Positions 10,370 through 21,256 of a DNA stretch of 64,000 nucleotides are shown here, one piece after another. The position numbers and the translations under genes were made by a program. The notes below the pieces were generated by a model. It ran no database searches. It had not been told where the DNA came from and saw only the letters and a program-made list of their open reading frames with translations. Position 1 is the stretch's first letter. Every line of letters starts with the position of its first letter. Source of the DNA: Bacteroides acidifaciens. Lineage in GTDB: Bacteria > Bacteroidota > Bacteroidia > Bacteroidales > Bacteroidaceae. The stretch covers positions 16,374-80,373 of the forward strand of contig NZ_JANJZR010000013.1 of NCBI RefSeq assembly GCF_024623065.1, written 5' to 3'.

Positions 10370-10960
10370 CTACAAAGTTCCGTGTTGAATCAGATTCATA
10401 AACTCCTCACGTGTCTTTGCCTGATTGAAAGCGCCTGTAAAGTCTGAAGTAGTAGTAATGGAGTTTTGTTTTTCCACACCGCGCATTTGCATGCACATAT
10501 GCTTTGCTTCCACTACGACCATTACTCCTAATGGATTCAATGTTTCCTGAATACATTCTTTGATTTGCAGCGTCATGCGCTCCTGCACCTGCAGACGGTG
10601 AGAGAAAATATCGACTACACGGGCAATCTTACTTAACCCGGTGATATAGCCGTTAGGGATATAAGCCACGTGAGCCTTTCCGTAGAACGGCAGCATGTGA
10701 TGTTCGCAAAGAGAGAAGAAATCAATGTCCTTCACAATCACCATCTGGCTATATTCTTCCTGAAATTTAGCAGACTGAAGCACTTCGTGAGGATCCATAT
10801 GATAGCCCTTTGTCAGACTCAACATCGCTTTAGCCACCCGTTCGGGAGTTTTCAACAATCCTTCCCGTTCGGTATCCTCACCCAACAAAGTTATAATACT
10901 GTGATAATGACTTTTCAACTCTTCCAGATTCGGAGAGATAATTTCTTCTTTTCCTAACAT
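10370..10960 (-). CDS. folE: GTP cyclohydrolase I
   Basis: [42 protein letters not shown]. Confidence 0.95.
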   Translation of the reverse strand: MLGKEEIISPNLEELKSHYHSIITLLGEDTEREGLLKTPERVAKAMLSLTKGYHMDPHEVLQSAKFQEEYSQMVIVKDIDFFSLCEHHMLPFYGKAHVAYIPNGYITGLSKIARVVDIFSHRLQVQERMTLQIKECIQETLNPLGVMVVVEAKHMCMQMRGVEKQNSITTTSDFTGAFNQAKTREEFMNLIQHGTL

Positions 10961-10967
10961 GATAGAT

Positions 10968-11417
10968 TTATAAAGGGATATTTATCTGGTCTCTTACAAT
11001 AGAAACCTCTTTAAACACACCGGTAGCTTTCAACCGACGCATCATTGCGTCCGCTTCTTCAATGCTCCGGAAATCACCCACACGGCAAAGCCAACGGGGC
11101 GGAGTGAAGGAAGTATATATCGGCAATTCCGGAAAATACTCTTTGATACGTGAAGCCACATGATAAGCATCATTCTTCGCCTGACGGGTATTGTTACCCG
11201 CATACGCCTGTATCCTGTATCCGGAAGCCTTTATTACTTTATGTTCACCTGTCGCAGGACGCTCCACACCAATCAGAGCACCAATACGGGGGTCTTGATG
11301 AATAGTCACTTTCCCCTGCCCCGGCACTGTACGTTCCAAGCTTTTGACAATGTTCTGTGCTTGTATGCCGACACCTGCCAAGACCAACAATAAAGTAAGT
11401 AAAGCTAGTTTTCTCAT
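10968..11417 (-). CDS. SPOR-domain exported protein
   Basis: Signal peptide; SPOR-like [50 protein letters not shown]. Confidence 0.8.
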   Translation of the reverse strand: MRKLALLTLLLVLAGVGIQAQNIVKSLERTVPGQGKVTIHQDPRIGALIGVERPATGEHKVIKASGYRIQAYAGNNTRQAKNDAYHVASRIKEYFPELPIYTSFTPPRWLCRVGDFRSIEEADAMMRRLKATGVFKEVSIVRDQINIPL

Positions 11418-11430
11418 TACAAATAATTAT

Positions 11431-11459
11431 TAGGCACGGACCGTGTGAATCCGTGCCTG
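11431..11459. terminator. Hairpin AGGCACGGA / TCCGTGCCT
   Basis: 9-bp inverted repeat between tpiA and the SPOR gene; resembles the hairpin at 55190-55260. Confidence 0.5.
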
Positions 11460-11472
11460 AAATAAGTTTTAA

Positions 11473-12231
11473 TTACGCGTTAAATGCATCAATGATACCT
11501 TTGAAATCAGATACTTTCAGAGCAGCGCCACCAATCAAACCACCGTCAACGTCCGGATTAGCAAACAGTTCTTTAGCGTTAGAAGGCTTGCAGCTACCAC
11601 CATAAAGAATAGAAGTATTGTCTGCGATTTCTTTACCATACTTGTCAGCTACGATTGAACGAATGAAAGCGTGGATTTCCTGAGCTTGTTCAGGAGAAGC
11701 TGTTTTTCCCGTACCGATAGCCCAAACCGGCTCGTAAGCCAATACAATCTTAGAGAAGTCTTCGGCAGACAGAGAGAATACAGATTCCATCTGAGCAGCT
11801 ACCACTTCATTCTGCTTGTTAGCTTCGCGTTCTTCCAATACTTCGCCAATACAGAAAATCGGAGTCAGACCGTTAGCCAAAGCCAATTTCACTTTTTCTT
11901 CGAGGATAGCAACTGTTTCGCCATAGTAAGCACGACGTTCAGAGTGACCCAGGATTACATATTTAGCCCCGGTAGAAGCAACCATCTCAGCAGAAACTTC
12001 ACCTGTATATGCTCCTGATACTTTGTCAGCACAGTTTTCAGCACCTACACCGATCTTAGCAGCGTCTACCAACGGAGTAACAGAAGCCAAGTGGATAAAC
12101 GGAGTACAGATGATTACATCACAGTTAGGCTTTTCGTTAGCCAATGCTTCGTTCAATTCTTTAGCCAAAGCGATACCCTCCTGAAGGGTTTTGTTCATTT
12201 TCCAGTTTCCTGCAACAATGTTCTTTCTCAT
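11473..12231 (-). CDS. tpiA: Triose-phosphate isomerase
   Basis: [44 protein letters not shown]. Confidence 0.97.
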   Translation of the reverse strand: MRKNIVAGNWKMNKTLQEGIALAKELNEALANEKPNCDVIICTPFIHLASVTPLVDAAKIGVGAENCADKVSGAYTGEVSAEMVASTGAKYVILGHSERRAYYGETVAILEEKVKLALANGLTPIFCIGEVLEEREANKQNEVVAAQMESVFSLSAEDFSKIVLAYEPVWAIGTGKTASPEQAQEIHAFIRSIVADKYGKEIADNTSILYGGSCKPSNAKELFANPDVDGGLIGGAALKVSDFKGIIDAFNA

Positions 12232-12277
12232 TTTGTTTTCTTTATTTAAAGGGTTAATAAATTTACTATTCTCTTAT

Positions 12278-13576
12278 TTACGATTTACTATTTATAACGG
12301 ACTTCCGTTCTCTGCGACGAACAACCAGGATATCCAGTCCCAATACCAACAGCAATGGAATGATGAACCACAAAAATACATATCCTACGGTGTGGACGTC
12401 ACTCACCATCTTCTGCTGTCCCAACGACAGATTTTCCAGTTTGCCGGTCAGCACATATTCATCCGGTATATCCTCGTCACTCCATTTATTCAGAATCTTC
12501 CCGTTCTTTATCAACATCAATCCCGGGTTGGAGCGTACCATCGTCTTCAACGTTATATCATCCATCTGGCAGAAAGGATATTCCGCTCCGGTCTTATCCT
12601 TCCACAGTTCTATCTGTTCCTCAGGTGAAGAAGTCAGGCAATAGAACTTATAGCCATGCTCCACCGAGTAATCGTATATTTCGTTAATCAGGTCGATATT
12701 ACTGTCGTCCGCTTCTTCAATCCGATGGGCAACCAACAGGAAAGTATATCCCATATCAGTCAATACCTCTTCCGTTATATCGTCTCCCGTGCGCAAGTCC
12801 ATCATAGAGAAATCATGGATAGGCGGTTCATAGCCTTTCTCTTTGAGTTTGGTACGTGTGTCGACAAATGTCCACGTACTGTCCGGATAGTTATCCAGCG
12901 TAAACTCTTTCTTTTCCCCATTCTTCTCTAAAATAAAGATACTTTCATATACACTTGGTTTTGCTCCTTCGGGTGTTGTCATTCCCTCCGGAATATTCTT
13001 TCCTATCTTGTAGGGGCGAAAGTCTAAAACAGGCAAACGGTCCAAGCAATAGAATGACAGGGAAAATACAAAAAAGAGTGTATATAAGGAAACCAGCCAT
13101 GCCATTTTCACACTGATAAAGCGGATCAGCATCGTTCTGTAACGGAATGCTGCGATTGCAGCAAGTGACAGTATGACATTCTTGCCGAATGTTTCCCAAT
13201 TCGTCAATATCCAGGCATCACCGAAACAACCGCAGTCTGCAACCGGATCGAAGATTGCAAGATACAGAGTCAACGGTGTCATGACAATCATCAACATCAA
13301 CGCCAATGAAGAGGCCAATGTTCTCCGCGTACCAAAGAACAGGGAGATGCCGACAAAAAACTCAATGGCGGATAGCGTAATGCCCCCCAACAGAGGGAAA
13401 AATGAAGGAAACCAGGAAGCCATGCCGAATGCAGTCAGATAATCCTGTATCTTATACTGGAAACCCAGCGGATCAACTGCCTTCACAAACCCGGAGAAAA
13501 TAAACGAAGCCGCTAAAAGAAAGCGACTGGTATTTGCTACCACTCCCTGAATGATATGTAGGTTCTTATCCTTCAA
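12278..13576 (-). CDS. DoxX-like membrane protein with C-terminal thioredoxin-like region
   Basis: Four N-terminal transmembrane helices of DoxX type (FIFSGFVKAVDPLGFQYKIQDYL), periplasmic region and final transmembrane helix. Confidence 0.75.
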   Translation of the reverse strand: MKDKNLHIIQGVVANTSRFLLAASFIFSGFVKAVDPLGFQYKIQDYLTAFGMASWFPSFFPLLGGITLSAIEFFVGISLFFGTRRTLASSLALMLMIVMTPLTLYLAIFDPVADCGCFGDAWILTNWETFGKNVILSLAAIAAFRYRTMLIRFISVKMAWLVSLYTLFFVFSLSFYCLDRLPVLDFRPYKIGKNIPEGMTTPEGAKPSVYESIFILEKNGEKKEFTLDNYPDSTWTFVDTRTKLKEKGYEPPIHDFSMMDLRTGDDITEEVLTDMGYTFLLVAHRIEEADDSNIDLINEIYDYSVEHGYKFYCLTSSPEEQIELWKDKTGAEYPFCQMDDITLKTMVRSNPGLMLIKNGKILNKWSDEDIPDEYVLTGKLENLSLGQQKMVSDVHTVGYVFLWFIIPLLLVLGLDILVVRRRERKSVINSKS

Positions 13577-14138
13577 ATTCTATCTTTATGAGTCCGAAAA
13601 CAGAGTAATTTATCATATCCATGTAATTGGCATCGATTCCCTCAGACACCAATGTATTGCCGGACAGGCTTTCAATCTGCTTGGTACGGTATATCTTCAT
13701 CAAAATCAAGTCTGTGTAAGAGCTGACACGCATACTCCGCCAAGCCTCGTCATAGTCATGATTTTTGGCAAGCATCAGTTCTAATGCTTCTTTAGCGTAT
13801 TTATCATATAAAGCCATCGCTTCTTCATTACTGATATCGGCAGATTCGGCATAGCCCAACTCCAACTGGATAAGTCCGATAATTCCATAGTTGACAATTG
13901 CGATAAATTCAGCACGGATTCCCTCGTCAATCAGGGTTACTCCCTTAGTTTCGATACTACGGATCCGGTTGGCTTTGATAAAAATCTGGTCAGTTACAGA
14001 AGCCGGACGCAGGATACGCCACGCAGACCCGTAATCGTGCAGCTTCTTGGAAAATAAGTCACGGCACAAAGCGATGACATGTTCAAATTGTTGCTTGGTA
14101 TCTTTCATCTTCTTCCAAATAGTGCGCAAAGGTAACAA
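13566..14138 (-). CDS. DUF1599-domain protein (two tandem copies)
   Basis: Internal duplication HDYGSAWRILRPASVTDQIFIKANRIRSIE and HDYDEAWRSMRVSSYTDLILMKIYRTKQIE. Confidence 0.75.
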   Translation of the reverse strand: MLPLRTIWKKMKDTKQQFEHVIALCRDLFSKKLHDYGSAWRILRPASVTDQIFIKANRIRSIETKGVTLIDEGIRAEFIAIVNYGIIGLIQLELGYAESADISNEEAMALYDKYAKEALELMLAKNHDYDEAWRSMRVSSYTDLILMKIYRTKQIESLSGNTLVSEGIDANYMDMINYSVFGLIKIEFEG

Positions 14139-14157
14139 TAATTAAGTAAAAACAGAA

Positions 14158-14193
14158 AGAGGGCACTCTAAATTATATTAAAGTGCCCTCTTC
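14158..14193 (-). terminator. Terminator hairpin AGAGGGCACT / AGTGCCCTCT
   Basis: Inverted repeat downstream of the M23 peptidase gene. Confidence 0.65.
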
Positions 14194-14229
14194 CAAAGCT
14201 ATTGTATTACTGTTTTATAAGCAAGCGGG

Positions 14230-15102
14230 TTATGAACAACGCAAAACCTGTCCGATACGCAAAGTTGTAGTCGGTTTGATACGGTTCAATTTACAAAGTG
14301 TGCTGACCGACACTCCACGCAATTTGGCAATGCGTGATAAAGTATCTCCACTCTTCACCTTATGATAGCGGATTGCTCCATCGGCTACCTGAGTATCATG
14401 TGAGCCTGCGCGTTTCACGCCTTTTGTCTTTCTGAACGTATAAGTATCGGCAACAATATCTTGTTTCGGGAAGTCGAACATATAAACCGGATTGATTGCA
14501 ATTCCCAAGAAACGGGTTTCAAAATGCAGGTGCGAACCGGTAGAGCGTCCCGTATTGCCCCCCAAACCAATAACCTCTCCTGCTTTCACTAATTGGTTTT
14601 CCTCAACCAATTGTTTGGACAAGTGGCCATATACAGTCTCCAAGCCATTATCATGACGGATAACGACATATTTACCATATCCTCTCCGCTCGTATTTTAC
14701 GATACGCACTTTACCGTCAAAAGCTGCCACAATAGTATCCCCGATGTTCACTTTCAAGTCAAGTCCATTGTGCATTCTTCTCCAACGGGGTCCGAAAGGT
14801 GAAGTAATTTTCGTGCTCGAAGTCGGCATATGGAAGCCTGTCAGGTCGATAGTGTAAGTTTCAGGGATAATAGCATTTCCATAAGTATGTACATACTGGT
14901 TGTTCCAGTTAGGATAAAGACTTAGGGCAGGGTATTCGGACTGTTCGGCGCGGATTTGCTTTTGCAATGCCAAAGAGTCTACAGATTTTAATTTTTTGTC
15001 TATCGGTGCCTGGCGGGCAATCAGGTCTTGAGAGAAAGAGCTCAGACTAACCATAGCCGCTACGGCCACCAATCCAGTTTTAATAATGCAATTGAAATTC
15101 AT
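14230..15102 (-). CDS. M23 family metallopeptidase with C-terminal LysM
   Basis: SPFGPRWRRMHNGLDLKV, HLHFETR; LysM YHKVKSGDTLSRIAKLRGVSVSTLCKLNRI. Confidence 0.92.
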   Translation of the reverse strand: MNFNCIIKTGLVAVAAMVSLSSFSQDLIARQAPIDKKLKSVDSLALQKQIRAEQSEYPALSLYPNWNNQYVHTYGNAIIPETYTIDLTGFHMPTSSTKITSPFGPRWRRMHNGLDLKVNIGDTIVAAFDGKVRIVKYERRGYGKYVVIRHDNGLETVYGHLSKQLVEENQLVKAGEVIGLGGNTGRSTGSHLHFETRFLGIAINPVYMFDFPKQDIVADTYTFRKTKGVKRAGSHDTQVADGAIRYHKVKSGDTLSRIAKLRGVSVSTLCKLNRIKPTTTLRIGQVLRCS

Positions 15103-15121
15103 TCGTTCTTTGTCAATTCAT

Positions 15122-15586
15122 TTAATATTCATCGTTTGCATACAGGTAGTCAAATGTCGCCTGTTTGTAATTGAATATCTCTTCCGGTTTAAAAAATCTC
15201 TTTAATTCAATAGCTGCAGTCTCCGGTGAATCGGAAGCATGAACTATATTCTCTTGAAAACTCATGCTGTAATCCCCACGAATGGTTCCCGGGGCAGCCA
15301 GACGTCCATTAGTTGGTCCTGCCAACGTACGGACCGTTTGAATAGCATCCACACCCTCAAAACAACAAACAACAACAGGAGCTGTCATCATTGAATCTTT
15401 CACACGTTGAAAGAACGGTTTGCCACTGAGGTGGGCATAATGTTCGCTTAGCAATTCATCTGTCAGTTGCATCATCTTCATGCCGGCCAACCGCAATCCT
15501 TTACGTTCGAAACGATGAATAATCTCACCAATCAGTCCCCGTTGTAGGGTACACGGTTTTAAAATGACCAGCGTTTTTTCAAGCAT
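15122..15586 (-). CDS. ndk: Nucleoside diphosphate kinase
   Basis: LVILKPCTLQRGLIGEII, GPTNGRLAAPGTIRGDYSMSFQENIVHASDSPETA. Confidence 0.95.
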   Translation of the reverse strand: MLEKTLVILKPCTLQRGLIGEIIHRFERKGLRLAGMKMMQLTDELLSEHYAHLSGKPFFQRVKDSMMTAPVVVCCFEGVDAIQTVRTLAGPTNGRLAAPGTIRGDYSMSFQENIVHASDSPETAAIELKRFFKPEEIFNYKQATFDYLYANDEY

Positions 15587-15808
15587 AATACTCGACTTTT
15601 CAAATGGTTAAACGATACATTTACTAAAAAATTCCTCCAAAGGTAGTATTTTCCTACGAAACAACAAGGGAGTTATTAACTATTTTTCAGATGATTAGCA
15701 ACAAGAGAGAAAAGGAATGAGTCTTTAACCCCCTATAAATAGGAGAGATAAGAGCCAAATATGTTATGCAACACATTTACGCAAACAAGCCGCATGTTTA
15801 ACCGTTTT

Positions 15809-17905
15809 TCAACTAATGGCAGCCCAGTTAACATTCGTTTTCCGCAGGGATTTGAGTTGCCGCCATAGTATTTCATTCTCCGGATTCTGTGCCACAGGGT
15901 CTTGCTCTACAATCTCTTCGGCTATAGCACGTACGTATTGCAGCAGTTGCCCGTCACGGGCAATATCGGCAATCTTCAAGTCGAAAGCCACACCGCTCTG
16001 CTGGGTTCCTTCGAGGTCGCCGGGACCACGCAGTTTCAGGTCGGCCTCCGCTATTTCAAAGCCGTCATTGGTACGTACCATGATTTCAAGCCGTTTACGG
16101 GTGTCTTCGGTCAGTTTATAGTTGGTCACCAGGATACAATAAGACTGGTCAGCGCCACGCCCTACCCGACCGCGCAACTGGTGCAACTGCGAGAGTCCGA
16201 AACGTTCGGCATTTTCAATAATCATCACCGAAGCGTTAGGCACGTTCACTCCTACTTCGATTACTGTCGTAGCTACCATTATCTGTGCTTTTCCCGAAAT
16301 GAAAAGTTGCATCTGCTCGTCTTTTTCGGCTGCTTTCATTTTGCCGTGCACCTTGCAGACCGTACATTTGGGAAATTCCTCAAGAATATACCGGTAGCCT
16401 TCTTCAAGATTCTTCAAATCAATCTTTTCGCTCTCCTTTATTAAAGGATAAACGATATAAACCTGACGTCCTTCGTCAATTTGCTTCTGTACAAAACGGT
16501 ACATGCTCTCACGGCGGTTGTCAAACTGATGGACGGTGGTTATCGGTTTCCGGCCGGGGGGAAGTTCGTCAATAACGGAAACATCCAAGTCTCCATACAG
16601 GGTCATTGCCAGTGTACGGGGAATGGGCGTCGCAGTCATAACAAGCACATGCGGCGGTTGGTTATTCTTGCTCCAAAGGCGGGCGCGTTGCGCCACACCA
16701 AAACGATGCTGCTCGTCAATGACGACAAAACCCAATGAAGAGAAATTGACAGTATCCTCAATGACGGCATGCGTACCTATCAGAATATGCACGTCTCCTG
16801 TCAGCAGACCGGTAAGGATGCTTTCCCTTCTTTTTCCTTTGACGGAACTGGTCAGCAGTTCGACTCGGATATCCATTCCGAAAAGCAGTTCCTTTATCGT
16901 TTCATAATGCTGGTTTGCCAGAATTTCGGTAGGTGCCATCATACACGCCTGATAACCATTATCCAAGGCAAGCAGCATGCTCATCAAGGCAACGAGCGTT
17001 TTCCCGCTACCTACATCCCCCTGCAAAAGACGGTTCATCTGCCGTCCGCCGCCTACGTCGTTGCGAATTTCTTTCAATACCCGTTTCTGCGCCCCTGTCA
17101 GTTGAAAAGGCAGGTTCTTTGTATAAAACGTATTGAATATGTCGCCTACTTTCTCAAAGATATAGCCGCGGTATCTCCGTTGTCTGTCTTTGGCATAGCG
17201 GAGGATATTGAGCTGTACATAAAACAGTTCCTCGAATTTAAGACGATACTGCGCCCTGCGAAGCAAGTCGGGATTTGTCGGGAAGTGGATATTCCGAAGA
17301 GCTTCCGTGAGCGGCATCAAATGATGTTCCGCCAATAGTTTGGAAGAAAGCGTTTCGGGCAGAGGTTCCTGTATCTGCTGAATCACAACCGCCATCATCT
17401 TCTCAATCGCGTGAGAGTTGAGGAAGCTGCGTTTCATTTTCTCCGTCGTATTATAATAAGGTTGCAGACCTACGGAAGAAAGTTTCAGGTCATCCGTCTT
17501 GTCCACATCGGGGTGAGCTACATTGATACGCCCGTTGAAAACGGTCGGTTTGCCGAAGATGATATATTCTTCGTGAAGTTTATATTTGCCCAGAATATAC
17601 TTTATCCCTTGAAACCACACTAAATCCACTACACCCGTACCGTCCGAGAAATGAGCGGTAAGACGTCGTTGACGCCCTTCGCCAATGGTCTCGAAACCGA
17701 GGATTTCTCCTTTCAGCTGGATATACGGCATATTGCCATCTATTTCGTGAATGTAATAGATGCGGCTCCGGTCAACGTATTTGTAAGGGAAGTAATAAAT
17801 CAAATCATGCAAGGAGTATATTCCCAGCTCCTTGTTTAATACGGCAGCCTTCTGTGGCCCTACCCCGGAGATGAATTTTATGTCGCGTGTGACTAAATCG
17901 AACAT
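15809..17905 (-). CDS. recG: ATP-dependent DNA helicase RecG
   Basis: GDVGSGKTLVA, VIDEQHRFGVAQR, MTATPIPRTLAMTLYGDLDVSVIDELPPGRKPI, QLRGRVGRG. Confidence 0.97.
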   Translation of the reverse strand: MFDLVTRDIKFISGVGPQKAAVLNKELGIYSLHDLIYYFPYKYVDRSRIYYIHEIDGNMPYIQLKGEILGFETIGEGRQRRLTAHFSDGTGVVDLVWFQGIKYILGKYKLHEEYIIFGKPTVFNGRINVAHPDVDKTDDLKLSSVGLQPYYNTTEKMKRSFLNSHAIEKMMAVVIQQIQEPLPETLSSKLLAEHHLMPLTEALRNIHFPTNPDLLRRAQYRLKFEELFYVQLNILRYAKDRQRRYRGYIFEKVGDIFNTFYTKNLPFQLTGAQKRVLKEIRNDVGGGRQMNRLLQGDVGSGKTLVALMSMLLALDNGYQACMMAPTEILANQHYETIKELLFGMDIRVELLTSSVKGKRRESILTGLLTGDVHILIGTHAVIEDTVNFSSLGFVVIDEQHRFGVAQRARLWSKNNQPPHVLVMTATPIPRTLAMTLYGDLDVSVIDELPPGRKPITTVHQFDNRRESMYRFVQKQIDEGRQVYIVYPLIKESEKIDLKNLEEGYRYILEEFPKCTVCKVHGKMKAAEKDEQMQLFISGKAQIMVATTVIEVGVNVPNASVMIIENAERFGLSQLHQLRGRVGRGADQSYCILVTNYKLTEDTRKRLEIMVRTNDGFEIAEADLKLRGPGDLEGTQQSGVAFDLKIADIARDGQLLQYVRAIAEEIVEQDPVAQNPENEILWRQLKSLRKTNVNWAAIS

Positions 17906-18565
17906 TTACAACAGAGCACTCCCCACTTTCAAGTCGAAAGGGGTTGTTATTTTTATATTTTCACGATTACCTTCTGCCAGATATACAGGTATGCCCATTG
18001 CCTCCACCACTGAGGCATCATCCGTAAAGAACGGGGTAAACTCCTGCGCATAAGCCCGTTTCAGCAGTTCAGTCTCAAAGACTTGAGGAGTCTGCACCAG
18101 TTTATAATCATTGCGGCTGACTGTTTCACTGCCGTCATCCGTCAGATGGCGCAACGTCTCCACTACATCAACCACCGGAATCGCAGCTTTCTGCTCTTCC
18201 GCCAAATCATAGCAACGTTGAATCACCTCTACCGAGACAAACGGGCGGACACCATCATGCACTCCCACCAGTCCGGGTTCCCGCACCAATGCCAAACCAT
18301 TCTTTACCGAATGGAAACGCGTCCCTCCACCATCGGCAATCAGATGCTCTACGTCAAAGCCGTGTTCTTCGCAGAGCTGTCTCCAGAAGCCCTGCTGCTC
18401 TTTGGGAAGCACTAATATAATCTGGAGTGAAGCGTCATACTTCCTGAATACTTCCAGCGTATGCATCAACACAGGTTTACCGCCGATAGGAAGGAACTGC
18501 TTCGGAAGCTCACTCCCCATTCGCAAGCCCTTTCCACCGGCGACAATAATTACAGATTTCTTCAT
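17906..18565 (-). CDS. ispD: 2-C-methyl-D-erythritol 4-phosphate cytidylyltransferase
   Basis: [37 protein letters not shown]; start taken at the internal Met (MKKSVII) rather than 18592. Confidence 0.93.
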   Translation of the reverse strand: MKKSVIIVAGGKGLRMGSELPKQFLPIGGKPVLMHTLEVFRKYDASLQIILVLPKEQQGFWRQLCEEHGFDVEHLIADGGGTRFHSVKNGLALVREPGLVGVHDGVRPFVSVEVIQRCYDLAEEQKAAIPVVDVVETLRHLTDDGSETVSRNDYKLVQTPQVFETELLKRAYAQEFTPFFTDDASVVEAMGIPVYLAEGNRENIKITTPFDLKVGSALL

Positions 18566-18576
18566 GGACAGGCAGC

Positions 18577-19128
18577 TTAGTGTTTTACGCACATCGCCTC
18601 TACCAGTTCTTCCACCTTTTCTTTACCTACCAACAGGTCAACGATAGTCAAAGCAAACTCCATGGTAGCGCCCGGTCCCATTCCCGTAATGATGTTTCCG
18701 TCACGGACAACGTGTTCATTGGCACATTCCGCACCTTCCAGATATTGTTCGAAACTCGGATAACATGTCGCTTTCTTGCCTTTCAGCAGCCCCAGTTTGC
18801 CCAATACCATCGGAGCCGCACAAATGGCAGCGACAGGTTTGCCTTTTCCGGCAAAGTCAAGGATTAGCTTACGCAACCCTTCGTGCTTGTCGAGCGTAGC
18901 TGCTCCCGGCATTCCCCCCGGTAAGAACAAAAGTTCAGCATCGAAGAAATCGCAATTCACAAAATTGATGTCACAAAAAACGGACACGTCATGTGCGCCT
19001 ACTACAATTTCGTCCGGAGTGACAGATACGATTTTTACGTTCAGTCCGGCACGTCTCAGTATGTCAATAGTGGTAAAGGCTTCGATTTCTTCAAAACCAT
19101 CTGCAAAAAATGCGTACACAGTTCCCAT
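18577..19128 (-). CDS. DJ-1/PfpI family protein
   Basis: [21 protein letters not shown], nucleophile elbow [24 protein letters not shown]. Confidence 0.9.
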   Translation of the reverse strand: MGTVYAFFADGFEEIEAFTTIDILRRAGLNVKIVSVTPDEIVVGAHDVSVFCDINFVNCDFFDAELLFLPGGMPGAATLDKHEGLRKLILDFAGKGKPVAAICAAPMVLGKLGLLKGKKATCYPSFEQYLEGAECANEHVVRDGNIITGMGPGATMEFALTIVDLLVGKEKVEELVEAMCVKH

Positions 19129-19157
19129 AATGCTATCTATTTTGGTTAATGATACTT

Positions 19158-20036
19158 CTATCTCAAATTAAAGTAATACGTAATTGTTCCCGTTTGATTC
19201 GTCACCCCGTCCACTGCTTCAAAACGAGCTTTCTTAGCTGCATCCAAAGCTGCCTTACGCAAAGTCCGGTCAGAGGTATTCGTCAAAGAGAGATTCACAC
19301 TGGTTCCTACCACTAATCCCGCCGGGTTTACGGTGATATTCACCACAACACGTCCTTCCTCGCGTACATTACATTCCGGTTTCGGCAAACGAGTACCTGC
19401 ACCTAAAGAACGTCCGCCAAGGTCAAATGTTCCCTCACCACCTGTTCCTGTTTTCGCTCCGGTAGAAGAATTACCATCTTTACTACCTTGGGTTCCCGTA
19501 CCACTGGTTGCCGTACCTTTATTACCCGTCATTTGCGCTCCTTTTCCGAACGCACCGGATACTCTCTTTTTAGCGGTCTCTTCGGCAGCTTTACGTTCAC
19601 GCTCCGCTTTTTCCTCCGCCAGTCGTTTCGCTTCCGCAGCTTTTTCCGCTTCCGTTTTTTCCGGCTTCTTCACCGGTTCTTTCGGCTTAACCACCTCTTT
19701 GGGTTTCACCGTTTCTTTTTTCGGTTCTTCCGTCTTAGGTTTCAGGGTTACTGTTTCCTCTTCGGTCTGCGTCAACAAATCCTGTTCGGAAGGAAGTTCC
19801 GGTTCAGTCTCCGCGGGTGCTGCCGCATCTTCATCCATAATATCCACATCTACCAGAGAGGGATCATCAAAACCATTTGCTGCGTCTACATCTCCCATCA
19901 TCACAGGCACTCCGCCTGCATCCTCGTCCGGCCGGGGAACGGTAAAGCTCACCAGAATCAAAAGAGCAATCACTGCCACGTGTACCAACAATGTACCCAG
20001 CACTCCTATGTATTCACCCTTTTTTCTTCTGTCCAT
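19158..20036 (-). CDS. TonB-family energy transducer
   Basis: N-terminal transmembrane helix, Pro/Lys/Glu-rich spacer, C-terminal TonB-like domain; next to exbD/exbB. Confidence 0.88.
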   Translation of the reverse strand: MDRRKKGEYIGVLGTLLVHVAVIALLILVSFTVPRPDEDAGGVPVMMGDVDAANGFDDPSLVDVDIMDEDAAAPAETEPELPSEQDLLTQTEEETVTLKPKTEEPKKETVKPKEVVKPKEPVKKPEKTEAEKAAEAKRLAEEKAERERKAAEETAKKRVSGAFGKGAQMTGNKGTATSGTGTQGSKDGNSSTGAKTGTGGEGTFDLGGRSLGAGTRLPKPECNVREEGRVVVNITVNPAGLVVGTSVNLSLTNTSDRTLRKAALDAAKKARFEAVDGVTNQTGTITYYFNLR

Positions 20037-20042
20037 TGTTCC

Positions 20043-20459
20043 TTATTTGTTTTCAGGCGGGCGCGTAGCCAGCACCATCTTAAAATGATTCTCGTTTGCG
20101 ATGTTCAGCACCCGCACAATCTCGCGGTAAGGTACTGATTCATCCGCATACAATGCCACATACATTTCAGGTTCCTTCTCTGCACAACTCTGCAAGAATG
20201 AAGTCAAATCATTCAATGCCACCGGTTGCTCCTTCTCGTTGCCGAAAGCGGCATAGAAGTTCAAGTCCTTATCAATAACGACTCTTGTCAGCGGTTTCGC
20301 CGAGGTCTGTTGCTTGCCTTGCGGCAACAGCACTTTTATAGCATTGGGCGACACCACCGTAGAGGTTATCATAAAGAATATCAGCAACAGGAATATGACG
20401 TCCGTCATGGAAGCCATGCTGAAATTGGGCGATATTCTATTTCTTCTTTTTAATCCCAC
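20043..20459 (-). CDS. ExbD/TolR biopolymer transport protein
   Basis: SMTDVIFLLLIFFMITSTVV; conserved cluster. Confidence 0.92.
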   Translation of the reverse strand: MGLKRRNRISPNFSMASMTDVIFLLLIFFMITSTVVSPNAIKVLLPQGKQQTSAKPLTRVVIDKDLNFYAAFGNEKEQPVALNDLTSFLQSCAEKEPEMYVALYADESVPYREIVRVLNIANENHFKMVLATRPPENK

Positions 20460-20542
20460 TTTATAAATGATTAGTGGTTAGCGATTCATGATTAACGTTC
20501 TCGGTTACTTTCCCCACTTTTACGCAGGTTCTCTTTCAGCCT

Positions 20543-21256
20543 TTATGTGGGCTCGTTCAGCAAGTCCATGAATTCCATCGTGCGAGACTCCATCTTGTTC
20601 ACCACACGGTCTACAAGCATCACCAGATAGTTATAGGCAAACATGGCAATGATACCGACAATCAGACCACCGACCGTAGTAATCATAGCTTCGTAGATAC
20701 CGCCGGAAAGCAATGTGATGTCAATATTCCCGCTTCCCGCGTTCGCCATTTCGTAGAATGCACGCACCATACCGGTCACCGTTCCGAGGAATCCGAGCAT
20801 CGGGGCGCCGCCGGAGATGGTGGCCATCACCGTCAGTCCTTTTTCAAGTTTCGCCACTTCGATGTTACCGACGTTCTCAATGGCAGCCTGCACGTCGTTG
20901 ATAGGACGGCCCAGACGACTGATACCCTTTTCTATCATACGTGCCGACGGGGTGTTCATCGTACGGCAATAGTTAATGGCAGCTTTGATTTCACCGCTAT
21001 GGATATAGTCTTTTATCCGTTCCATAAACATGGGGTCTTCCTTTCCTGCCTTACGAATCATATAGTTACGTTCGAAAAGAATATAGAAACAAACAACGGA
21101 CAGCACGCCCAGCACAAGCATAATCCACCCACCCTTGACAGCCATATCAAGCATATCCATTTCGGAAGCATTCACCTCTGTCAGGACAGGATTGGCGGTG
21201 GCCAGCGAGTCGGCCATATTCATAGCCCCTTGGAGTAACAAAATCATTGCATTCAT
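20543..21256 (-). CDS. MotA/TolQ/ExbB proton channel protein
   Basis: GAPMLGFLGTVTGMVRAF, ITTVGGLIVGIIAMFAYN. Confidence 0.93.
   Translation of the reverse strand: MNAMILLLQGAMNMADSLATANPVLTEVNASEMDMLDMAVKGGWIMLVLGVLSVVCFYILFERNYMIRKAGKEDPMFMERIKDYIHSGEIKAAINYCRTMNTPSARMIEKGISRLGRPINDVQAAIENVGNIEVAKLEKGLTVMATISGGAPMLGFLGTVTGMVRAFYEMANAGSGNIDITLLSGGIYEAMITTVGGLIVGIIAMFAYNYLVMLVDRVVNKMESRTMEFMDLLNEPT

Noticed and set aside
19333-20138. Plus-strand ORFs of 251 and 216 aa opposite tonB
   Set aside because: Low-complexity Ser/Pro/Phe/Arg translations caused by the repetitive tonB spacer read in reverse.
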